The position numbers and the translations under genes are program-made. The notes beneath the pieces were generated by a model that saw only the letters and a program-made list of their open reading frames with translations, had not been told where the DNA came from and ran no database searches. Source: Lepiota brunneoincarnata (Eukaryota; Basidiomycota; Agaricomycetes; Agaricales; Agaricaceae). From it: DNA of 64,000 nucleotides. Where the stretch lies: contig JAEBUN010000061.1 of NCBI GenBank assembly GCA_023014365.1, forward strand, positions 1 through 64,000, in the 5' to 3' direction. Below, one piece after another: positions 33,175 through 43,562 of the stretch. Position 1 is the stretch's first letter. The number at the start of each line of letters is the position of its first letter.

Positions 33175-33571
33175 CCGCTGGTGATTGAATACCGTATGTA
33201 TATTCTAGCTCATGCAATCCTGCAAAATATACTGTATAAAAGCTTTGGTGAAATATGTTGGACGCCAATGTGCCTGCAGTTTTCGTTGAGTTTACTAACC
33301 AGGACCCCTGGCAGCATCAATCCATGGATGTCATAGCCCCCTGCCCGGCACCAGCAGGGCCGACGGATTTCAATAGATGTTTATTGATAGTCCCAGGGCC
33401 TGGTATGTTAACGCTTGACATACGTGGTGGTAATCAAGCGCAGGGGGAGACATAAGAGGGAGGGGGCAGCCATGGACCCACCGAATAAGAAACTGTGGGA
33501 AAAATGACACAGCTGTTCCATGTCCACAGACCAAGTGGAACCCCACCCTTCCTCGAAGGGTGGGTGTAGAG

Positions 33572-33787
33572 TTACCGGCATGCCCTTTTTAATATCAAAG
33601 ATAGACTGTGCACACCCAGGTTTGAGCGAACCGAGGACTTGGTTGTGGGCTGAGGGTCTGGTAGAAGCCGGCAGTTATGCATGCTGGACGAGATGAGCGC
33701 CGGGTGGGGAGATGACGAGAACGAAAAAAAACATGCGAAGATTGCGGTCAACGCGCTCAATGATACCAAAACAGCAAGAAAATCCAT
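33572..33787 (-). pseudogene. Truncated copy of the membrane-protein gene at 47.7-49.4 kb
   Basis: The minus strand here matches 49200-49400: TTTTTTTTCGTTCTCn..., GTCCAGCATGCAT, and the CGGCTTCTACCA and CCCACAACCA blocks. It encodes a good signal peptide (MDFLAVLVSLSALTAIFA) that is not readable at the longer locus, but loses frame after it and stops after about 200 bp of homology. Confidence 0.7.
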
Positions 33788-33862
33788 GAATGTCCGTTGA
33801 GATTTGTGTATTGGATGTGGTGACGGAGCTTATGTCACTCCACACGCATCAGGTCACATGTA

Positions 33863-33882
33863 TGTCACACCCATGTGTGACA
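33863..33882. repeat. Inverted repeat TGTCACAC-CCAT-GTGTGACA
   Basis: Perfect 8-bp arms with a 4-base loop, just upstream of the TTCATGAA cluster. Possibly a protein-binding palindrome. Confidence 0.6.
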
Positions 33883-33917
33883 GAAAGCAAGAACCCCCTG
33901 GGCTCAGTGTTGTGTCA

Positions 33918-34125
33918 TTCATGAAGTCACGTAATCTTCATGAAGGAATCTTCGTGAACATTCATGAACATCCATGAAGGGGGAGAAGCCGATGAAATTT
34001 GACGCGCAAGTAAGTTGATGCTCATCGCTATAATCAGTTTGTTTGTGTTTGCTGCTAGTCTCAGGAGCAGCGTGACGTGATTACGGCGCCGCATCAAATT
34101 CATGCCTTCATGAAGGATTCATGAA
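33918..34125. promoter_or_regulatory. Cluster of TTCnnGAA palindromes
   Basis: TTCATGAA at 33918, 33937, 33961, 34107 and 34118, and TTCGTGAA at 33951. TTCnnGAA is the inverted half-site pair of a heat-shock element. The cluster is about 450 bp upstream of NACHT copy 2. Regulation by heat-shock factor is inference. Confidence 0.45.
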
Positions 34126-34569
34126 CTTTCAAAACACTGCCTGGGCTCAACAGCGGTGAGTTGGTTGCAAAGGCTTGGTGGAATATATTATTGAAAGTAG
34201 GGAAAATGGTAACAGCTTATACGAGCCTGTTAGCTATCCCAAATAGCATCAGACTTGTTAAGACGGTGGAATGGGTGTATTGGACGACACGAGGGTAAAA
34301 CATGTGTACAGCGTACATTACGCAGTCTGTGTCTGTGGTCACATTTCATGCAGTAGTTTGCAGAAGAGACATTTAAGTTTACCCACCGCAATGCTGTGCC
34401 TCCGATGCAGTGCCTCAAGGCTGCCTGATCACTAGCCTCAGAGCACAGCCCACATGGCCCTACCCCCAACGTACGACCACTATCACCCTCTAGGTCTCAG
34501 AGCAACTTTAAACTTACTTCGATACTCCCCCTGGGGACCACCACTTCAGTAATCATCCCTTTTCAGGAA

Positions 34570-37485
34570 ATGTGTCGGGACCCATTCTTATCCCTCAGAG
34601 TTTCCTTTATTTTTCGTAAGCCTTCCGGGTGCTGCTGCTGTGGTCTCAATCGCTCTCCGGTGGGATACGCGAACGTCACCCCAGGAATTACTGCCCAGGG
34701 CGCGGGCATTGCGCACTCCACCCTAGTAATCACTGCCTTAAACAGGTGCCAGTCCCAGGAGAGCAAGAGAGTTTTCAGCGACGCGGAGCCTACCACTCCT
34801 GCAATGACAGCCATCACCGTGACGCCTGAACGGCTCGAGAACCCAAGCCACTATCTGGAACAACCTGAAGGGACCGCAGACGTCATCCGGCATGTGGAAA
34901 CCACAGAGTCCACCCTGCCAATTGCTGCCCAAAGCGCCAGGCAGGTCCAGAAGAGTAACGGAATTCCCTACTGCACAGAGAGTACCACTGTCCCCACCGC
35001 CATTCTTACAGCCACTGAACGACTCACAGCCACAGATGGCAGGCCATACCTGGAACAGCCTCAAGCGGCGGACCATAGGTCCAATCAGACCCCGAACATG
35101 ATGAGCTTGACGATCCCCACACAACAGAGACACTTGCAACTTCGGAATCCAGGGCACGTCGAAACAGGTCCCGGAATACTCAATGGCGCTAGTCATTTCA
35201 TCGTGAAAGAACTCAAGGTGAATGAACGTGATAACGAACGTGGTGAGACCTACCATACCGGTGAAATAAAACCTCTCTGACCTTCCGACTTCAGCGATGG
35301 AATCCCTCGAGATGCATACAATCCGAGGTGCAGAGTTCGACTCCTCTGATCGATCACCACCCCCACGATGCCACCCGGGCACTCGAAAGACCATAGTTGA
35401 GAGGACCCACCAATGGCTCAGTAACGCCAGACACCAGAGGAGGATTCTCTGGATGGTTGGGTCCGCAGGAGTAGGGAAATCGGCCATCATGCAGACTCTT
35501 GCCGAGCAGGCAGCCGACTCCCCTGACTTGAAGTTGGGGGCGACACTTTTCTTCTCCAAACCCAACGGACGCAATAATCCCTTGAAGGTCTTCATCACCC
35601 TCGCCTACCAGATAGCACTCGTATCCACATCGTATCGCAAATTCATCGTACGAGAGGTGGTCGATAACCCACGACTATCGACAAAGTCGATGGAAGTCCA
35701 ATTTGCGCGACTTTTTGTTGAGCCTTTTTTGCGACAGGCAGTACATCAAGGCCTCGGCGACCTTCTGATATTCTTAGATGGTCTAGACGAATGCGAAGGC
35801 CACTCTGAACAGTGCGAAATTGTGGAGCTCATTTCCTCCTTCTCCCTTGCACACCCGAGTGCACCCCTCATCTGGATTATTGCAAGTCGCCCAGAATCTC
35901 ATTTGAAGGCCGTCTTCTCTCGCGAGACCGTTGTACCGAGTTATGTAAAGGAGGAGGTTCCGATTGATTCCAACGAGGCATGCGACGATGTGGATAAATA
36001 CATGCGAAGGGAGTTCAGCAGGATTCAAAAGGATGACCCTATTGCTCGACTTCGTCCCCAGTGGCCAACGGAAGCGGAGTTTCTGACGATCACAGCTGCT
36101 GCGGGTGGGCTGTTTGCATTTGCATCGACTGTAATTAAGTTTGTTGGCGATCCGATCTATAAGAACCCCATATCTGCACTTTCCCTGTTACTTGCCACCA
36201 TCAACAAGGTTCCTCTGCGACCATCGAAAAGAAGGGCACATCCGCTTGCTTATCTTAATGCGCTCTATACTTGTATTCTTTCCGAGATCCCCGAAGACAT
36301 ATTGCCCGACACGATTTCACTCCTCGCCAACCATCGTGTTTTGAGGAATCACCCTGCATCACTCCAACGCAAGTGCCTTGTCTTCCTTTGTAACTGGATT
36401 GGTCTATCCCCCAACGATGTCTATAGTGCCCTTGACCGACTTCATTCTGTTCTCACAATTCCACTACCCGAAAACGCCGAGATTGAGGGACTATCATTTC
36501 ATCATCGCTCCTTTTATGAGTATATCTCGGATCCTAAACGTTCACGGGCATTTCACATCAGCAAAGCCGACATGGAGAAGCAAGAACTTGATTGTTCTCT
36601 AAGAATTTTGAAGGAGGTCCACCAAGGCAAGTTGCAAGTGCCAGCAGCTTCCGCACGATGATCTGATTACGTTGGTTAATTTAGATATGGTTGCCGTAGA
36701 TCGTTCTGTCTTCCCTGCCTCCGCAGTGGTCCTGTCCTGGCGGGATGTGAGGAGACATAGAGCAATGCGGGAGGATCTTTATGACTGTGCGGCCTGGAGT
36801 TTTACGGGAACTATTGACCGCTTTGATCCCGACCTTGTGCTATCGAAATTACGGGATCCAGGTGCTGCTCAAGTCATCGAAACGTTTAATTTTATAGACC
36901 CTCGGGGCATCATTCATCGTGAATGGAAGCAGGATACGAGATTCGCTGGGGAACAGTATAATATAATACGACACAGGCCGGTGTGTATCTCGTCCAACTT
37001 CTATATTGAAGTGATTTTGACATGGACCCAAGTACCCAGCCATTCGTACGGAGTTTGAAAGATTGGGACTGCTTCGCACAGTACCTGTTAAAATGATTCA
37101 TCGTGATCGTATCGAGGACAGTGCGCCTGTCTATGCCTCCTGTGATGGTCACGGCTTAGACCTCTCGAGATGTGTCTTCGATCCTTCTTTTGCGGTGAGG
37201 GACTCCCTTGAGACCAATGGGAGGTCGCGAACATCACTAATTATTGCAAGGGTATAGATCAACTATGGTTCCAAAAGCTTAGGCTGGCTAAGACCGGTCA
37301 GATTCCAGCTACACGACCCGGAACCTATTATCCGTTTCTTGTGGCGTGTCGTTGTTCAGCAACCCAACGTGTCGGTTCTGTGTTTCGGGGATGCCCTCAG
37401 AGCTCACCTTATTTTCCACTTCAAGTTGCGTGACGGGTGGGAGGAGCCCTGGACATTTTATGTTCCCTATCGTCTTCCGAGTTGA
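34570..37485 (+). CDS. NACHT NTPase (NLR-like), array copy 2, all exons open
   Basis: Five exons: 34570-35242, 35295-36626, 36700-36980, 37033-37194 and 37258-37485, phase-consistent, about 891 aa. The N-terminal exon begins MCRDPF and has RKPSGCCCCGLN, a Thr/Pro-rich variable part, then GPGILNGASHFIVKELKVNE. The NTPase core has Walker A GSAGVGKSA and Walker B LLIFLDGLDEC, then IIASRPESHLK (sensor-like Arg). Beyond is a winged-helix-like region (SFHHRSFYEYISDP). The last exons code for a conserved tail ending WTFYVPYRLPS. No WD40, ankyrin or TPR repeats. The second intron has a GC donor (GCAAGT) where the other copies have GTAAGT or GTAACC, and the next intron ends AAG. It is the best candidate for an active gene in the array. 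Confidence 0.82.
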
Positions 37486-37535
37486 ATATCTGCGTGTAAA
37501 TTCCAGTTCATGTATGATGCGCTGTATATAAGTTT

Positions 37536-38580
37536 CTAGGCGATAGAATATCTCCTTTCAATACCCTCAGTTGCACTCGAACATTGCAGGCCAAATGAAG
37601 GCCTCGGAGTTTGTATTATCGTCCTACGGCATGCCTTGTTGCTAAATAGCCAATAGCTCCACGGAAAACGCTTTGTGCATCGATTTTGACTCATGTAAAA
37701 GTACTCACCTTGGAACCACCTGGTTTCATCGGAACAGATTAGGACCTCTTCCTTCTCATAGCTTGGTACAACTATCTCGCTGGAGAAGATGGCTTTCAAG
37801 TGGGACTCTGGGCGACTCGCGATGATCCAGAGAAGGGGTGCATTCGGGTGTACAAGGGAAAGGGTCGAAATGAGCTTGATGATTTCGCACTACTCAGAGC
37901 GGCCGTTGCACTTATCTAGACCATCTAAGAGTATCAGCGGATCAGCAGATCCGTGATGTGCCTCTGTCGAACAAACGGCTTGACGAAGAGTCGCGTGAGT
38001 TGTGCTTTCATAGACTATGTCGGTAGTCGTGGATTAGTAGCCATTTCCCGTACGATGAATTGGCGATATGCTAGATATTGGACTGCTAGCTGGTGTGCCA
38101 GAGTGGTGAAGATTTTTTAGGAGTTATTGTGTCCGTTAGGCCTAGAGAAGAAAATTGTCGCCCCCAACATCGGATTGGAGGAGCCATCCGTGTACTCGGC
38201 AAGGGTCTGCATGATAGCTGATTTCCCTACTCCGGCTGACCCCACCATCCAGAGGATCCTCTTCTGGCGCCTAACAGTGTGGAACCATTGTTGAGTCCTT
38301 TCAAGTGCCCGGGTGACATCGTGGCGGAGGAGGTCGATCGAAGGAGTCAAACTCTGCACCTCGCATCGTGTGCATGTCGAGGGATTCCATCGCTGATTCC
38401 GCGAAGGCAGCAAGGCCTTGGTTCTCCGTCAAAATGAATCTCACCAGGGTCGCCATGGTAGTTAACGTTCGTAACTGGGTTTCTCGGAGTAAAGTGACTG
38501 GCGCCAGAAAAAAATCTCGGGGTCTCGGCGTGTCCTGGATTCTGGAGCGCCAGGGGCCGGTCGTCAAACCTGCCACGTTT
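37536..38580 (-). pseudogene. NACHT NTPase fragment, inverted
   Basis: On the minus strand, reading from 38580, the end of the N-terminal exon, AMESLDMHTMRGAEFDS, TQQWFHTVRRQKRILWMVG and Walker A GSAGVGKSA are recognisable, and then a damaged Walker B region to about 37770 (KAIFSSEIVVPSYEKEEV). Several frameshifts and stops break it, and the C-terminal half is missing. It lies tail-to-tail 50 bp after copy 2. Confidence 0.8.
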
Positions 38581-40061
38581 CCGATCTGGCTAGGATTGTG
38601 GTCTACCTGGGCCCTTGGGGCGTTCTTTGGCTGTGGGGGAGGGTTGTGGGAATGGCTGTATGGCAGGGAATTCTGTCACTCTTTTCGGTCTGTCTCGCAT
38701 GTTCGACAGCAATTTCCAGGATGGGCTCAGTGATTTCTGCAACCTATGTGGCACCCACAACCTTTTCAGGTTGTCCTAAGTGATTGCTAGGATGGATTAT
38801 CCAATACCCATGTGCTGGGCAGTAGTTTCTGAGGTAACGTCCACATTTCCATCATCCCCTGATCACGATTGTGTCCACGGTAGCAGCATGCAGGGGTTTG
38901 CGAAAAATGAAGGAAATTCTTGGTGATAAGAAAGAGTCCTGGCACAGCTCCTGAATAGAGATAATGATTGGGTGATAGTCTGGAAGGGGAGAGTCTTGGG
39001 GACCCCGGTGGTGTTTTACATACGTAGTTCTTTGTCATACAGGGTTGTACAAACGTGCCGCGAGCCTACTTTAGGCCACTTCAAAATTATTACCTATATT
39101 TTTATTCACATCGAGAAGTATTCAGTCATATAACCGACTATAAGCTGTTTCTTGCGCGGGATGGACACATGACATGGTTTTTCTTCTTTTTTTTAATTCA
39201 GCATTTATATACTGCTACGGGCAAACTAGTGCTAAGACGGGTTGGGCCTTCTGTATAAACAGAAAGGCCCTTCAAGATGTAAGACATCTACATGGATAAG
39301 GCCAGAGAGTACTGTGGGGATTTCTGGTAAAGTGGTTGTAAAGTCGTGAGCAGGCAACAGTGTACTAGGTAGCAACCTAGGTAGCGGTAGGGTGAAGAAC
39401 AGGAATAGAGAATTTATTGGAAACAAGGACCAGATAGGGCCTTAACATCAGTAATCGGCCTGTCAATTTTCCTCCAAGCCAGACCAGACCCAGCCTTCCA
39501 TGCCGGCAGCCACGGAAACTCGATGTTGCACAAAGCGGTGTATCAAGCCACTTCTCCCGCAATATTGTGCGCTCGATTTTTGGAGGGAGTAATGTAAGCA
39601 AGTCGGTACGTCGCGGTTCTATGGTCGGTGGATAGGTGTGAGCAGACAAGTTGGAAGACGGAGATTAGCGGCGGTTGTGTCATAGGCAGAGGTGAGACCA
39701 TCGGTTCTTGTAGTAGGGCATTGTATCGGTGGTGGCTGCAAAGTGGGTCGATGGGTTATGCAGCCGATATGGTAAGTTGAAGGTAAACGTGCAGTACTGC
39801 ATCCTGTATGGCTGACTTGCCACATCATTGTATGGGTCCGGGTCGCAGTTCTGACACTGGATGGGGTGTCGTGCCCCTCACGTCAGTCGGCAGGGTGGCG
39901 AAGTGTAACTGGCCTATTGAAGGGATCACGAATGCAAGAGTTCTACATTCTCTCCGAGTGGACGTTCCCTCCCTTCCCCCCCCACAGAAGCGCGGGAAGA
40001 ACAGGACTAGGTGGTATTTCAAGTTCGAAGGAGCGCCTAAAATGGTGGCATCGCTGTTATC
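38581..40061. other. No gene recognised
   Basis: Spacer inside the NACHT array. The only structure I see is a hairpin at 39244-39271 (GGGCCTTCTGT...ACAGAAAGGCCC, one bulge), which might be a terminator or remnant of a small element. Confidence 0.4.
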
Positions 40062-40229
40062 ATGAAGGGGCAATGCACATTGCCTGCCATCAGATCACTA
40101 GTCTCAGGACGCAATGGCGTGGGTCCCTTTCCCCATCACATAAGAGATAAGAGCGCTTTCTTCCTCCGCGTCCCAGAACAACCCAACTCATCTCAACTCT
40201 CGTTGGGCACCAGGGCCCCGGTAATCCTG

Positions 40230-42935
40230 ATGCCAAGTCTCTCTTCAGGAGATCAAGATGTCCTCACATTCACCAGAATTTCCATCTTTTTTCGTAAACT
40301 CCTTGCATGCTGTTTCTGTAGGCTCATCTATGTCCAGAGCGGCAATGAGTCTCCTAGTACAGGAAACGCTGTAACCATCCTGACAGACCGGCGGCGCCGG
40401 GGGCCCGACATCCAGGAAACAAAACAGGCCCAGGAGATCGAGGGAACAACCAGGCGTGTACCTGAAAATACCTTTATCGAACACCCCAAACAGGGGGACC
40501 CATTGGTTCAAAATCCTGGACATATCCAAGCAGGTCCCGGGATATTCAATGGCGCCAATCATTTTATCGTGAAAGAACTGAAGGTCAATGAGTATGATAA
40601 TGAACGTGGTGAGACCTGTCGTGATGGAAACAAAACCTCTCTGACCTTCCAACATCAGCCATGGAATCTCTCGAGAAACACACAATCCGAGGCGCAGAGT
40701 TCGATTCCTCTGATCGATCGCCCCCTCCACGCTGCCACCCGGGCACTCGCAAGACCATCGTTGAGAGGACCCACAAGTGGCTCTGCGACATCGAACGCCA
40801 GAAAAAGATCCTCTGGTTCGTTGGTTCCGCCGGGGTTGGGAAATCAGCCGTCATGCAGACTCTTGCCGAGTACGTAGCTGACTTCCCTGGGGCTGACTCT
40901 CCAGGGCCCGACTCTCCTGGACACGACTCCCCTGGGCTCGGCTTGAGGTTGGGCGCGACACTTTTCTTCTCTAGACCCAACGGACGCAATAGTCCCTTGA
41001 AGGTCTTCATCACTCTCGCCTACCAAATAGCACTCGTATCCCCACAATACCGCCAATTCATTGTACGAGAGGTGGCTGCCAATCCACGACTACCGACAAA
41101 GTCAATGAAAGCTCAGTTTGCACGACTCTTTGTCGAGCCTTTTGCCAGACAAGGGATACATCGAGGGTCTGGTGACTTGCTGGTATTCTTGGACGGTCTC
41201 GACGAATGCGAGGGCCACTCTGAACAGTGTGAAATTGTGGAGCTCATTTCATCCTTTTCCCTTGCACACCCAAACGTACCCCTTCTCTGGATCATCGCGA
41301 GTCGCCCAGAATCCCATTTGAAAGCTGTTTTCTCTCATGGAACCGTTGTGCCAAGCTACGAAAAGGAGGAGGTCCCAATCGACTCCGATGAGGCATGCGC
41401 CGATGTAGAACAATACTTGCGAAAGGAGTTCGAGAGGATTCAACATGATGACCCGATTGCTTGTCTTCGCTCCCAGTGGCCGACCAAGACGGAGTTCCTT
41501 ACGATCACTGCCGCTGCGGGTGGGCTGTTTGCATTTGCGTCGACAGTGATCAAGTTTGTTGGCGATCCGACCTATAGGAATCCCATCTCTTCACTCTCCC
41601 TGTTGCTTGCCGCTATCAACAAAGTTTCGCTGAAACCATCGAAAGGGCGGGCACATCCGCTTGCTTATCTTGATGAGCTCTATACATGCATTCTTTCCGA
41701 GATCCCCGAAGGCACTTTCCCTGATACAAATTCACTCTTCACGAATTATCTTGTTATGCGGAAGCACCCTGTATTACTCCAACGCACTGAATGCAGGAGT
41801 CTAGTCTTCCTTTGTAACTGGACTGATATGCTCCCTCATGATGCCTATAGTGCCCTTGATCGACTTCATTCCGTTTTGACAATCCCACCACCCAAAAATG
41901 CCGAGAGAGAAAACATCTCATTTCATCATCAATCATTTTATGAATATCTTTCCGATCCTAAACGTTCACAGGCATTTTATATCAACAAAACTGACATGGA
42001 CAAGCAAGAACTTGAATGTGCTCTAAGGATCTTGAAGGATGTCCACCGCAGTAAGTCCCAAGTTCCAACCAACTTACAAACGACGATCTGATCATGCTCG
42101 TCCCTGCAGATGTCATTACCACAGAAGACGTATTGTTCCCTGCCCCCAGCATGACCAGCATGAACCTGTCCTGGTCAACTATGGTGGTTGACGGGATGAA
42201 TGCAAATCTTTACGACTGCGCTGCCTGGAGCTTTATAGGAATTATTGACCGCTATGATCCAGATCTTGTGCTATCGAAATTCCAGGATCCAGCTGCCGTG
42301 CAAGTCGTCGAAACTCTTAATTTCATAGACCCCCGAGGTATCAGTTATCGTCAACGGACGCAGGACATTGGATTTTTTAGTGAGGAGCCGGATATAATAC
42401 GACACAGGCCGGTATGTGCCTCTTCCTCCTTTTGCTAGGGGTGATTTTGACTGTGCCATGGGGCTATAGGATCCAACTATTCGTGCAGAGTTCGAAAGAC
42501 TGGGACTACTTCGCACGATACCGGTCGGAATGATTCATGATGACTGTATCGATGAGAGCGCGCCCATCTACGCCTGGAGTGATGGTGGTAGCTGTATCGA
42601 CGAGAGTGCTCCCATCTCCGGATGGGGTGGTAGGGCAAAGATCGTTGACCTGGACGAATTTGGACCTTTCAAATCACGTCTTGGATCCTTCTTTCGCGGT
42701 GAGGGAGTACTTGAGACCAATGAAGGTCGTGAATGTCACTAATTATTGCGAGCATATAGATCGACTATGGTTCCGAACATTGAGGCTGGATAAGACCAGT
42801 CAGGTTTCGTGCACGTACCCGGGGGTCCGTTCTCTTGAATTTGCGGTTTTTCGTTGTCTATTACCCCGATGTACCAGTTCTGTGCTTCGGAAATGCTGTC
42901 AACGCTTACCTGATTTGCCATTTCAAATTGCCTGA
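40230..42935 (+). CDS. NACHT NTPase (NLR-like), array copy 3, tail out of frame
   Basis: Exons 40230-40608, 40659-42050, 42110-42411, 42470-42698 and 42760-42935. The start is a guess among in-frame ATGs (40062 or 40230). Walker A GSAGVGKSA and Walker B LLVFLDGLDEC are intact, and the NACHT exon has no stop. Relative to copy 2 it has an extra acidic insert after Walker A (ADSPGPDSPGHDSPG) and a short internal repeat in exon 4 (CIDESAPI twice). Exon 4 ends in a different phase, so the last exon is read in a shifted frame: the conserved tail (PVLCFGNAVNAYLICHFKLP) is present in DNA but untranslated, and a TGA lies in its native frame near 42779. Confidence 0.75.
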
Positions 42936-43562
42936 TGGGTCCAATCGTTGGACATTTTACATTCGCTATCGCCTTCCAGAGTCCCGGTGTGAATAGGCAT
43001 ATGTATGTCCATTCTAGTTTATGTTTTATGATGTACTGTATAGGAGCTTTTGGGTGGTGTATTGAACTTTCAGTATGTACTCAGTTCCCATCGAGCCTGG
43101 CAGCCCGAGCCAACCGTAACATCGGCCAGCATCGGCCCACAGGACAATTCGAACCAGATCCCCTCATATGGTAGAACAAAGCCAGCGACGACAGGCAATT
43201 AGACTAGCTGTCAGATCAGAAAACTTCTTTCCCTGAAAAAGTACTTTGAGAGTTCGACATAATACCTCCTGCCGTTCATTATCCCAAATAACATATAATG
43301 CAGAGACGGTCTGATCCAGGGTAAAAGACGTTTAAGTTCGACTGCCCCTAAGTCAGATTCGGAGTCAGCCGATTCTCGGTGATGTATGAACTGTGTATGA
43401 TGCTGTGCTTCATATGTAGTGCCTCGAGGCTGCCTGATCATTACCCTCAGAACGTAGCGCACAGGGTTCCTTCTTACCCCCACATTAGGCTGCCATCATC
43501 CTCTACATCTCGGAACAACTTTATACCCTTCGACTCTTCCCTTGCTGACCACCACTTCGGAG
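42936..43562. other. Spacer between NACHT copies 3 and 4
   Basis: Holds the remaining 3' flank of copy 3, including a block AAAGCCAGCGACn that recurs after copy 4 (near 46925), and the promoter segment shared with copy 2. So the duplicated unit includes flanks. Confidence 0.6.

Larger units (their letters stand above)
33175..34569. other. Spacer between NACHT copies 1 and 2
   Basis: Holds a gene fragment (33572-33787), an inverted repeat (33863), the TTCATGAA cluster (33918-34125) and, from about 34400, a promoter segment shared with NACHT copy 4 (CTGCCTGATCA...CCTCAGA at about 34422 and 43430). Confidence 0.7.

Noticed and set aside
39244..39271. Hairpin GGGCCTTCTGT...ACAGAAAGGCCC as a terminator
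   Set aside because: Eukaryotic polymerase II does not need such a hairpin, no gene ends here, and there is no U-tract; it is noted only as structure.
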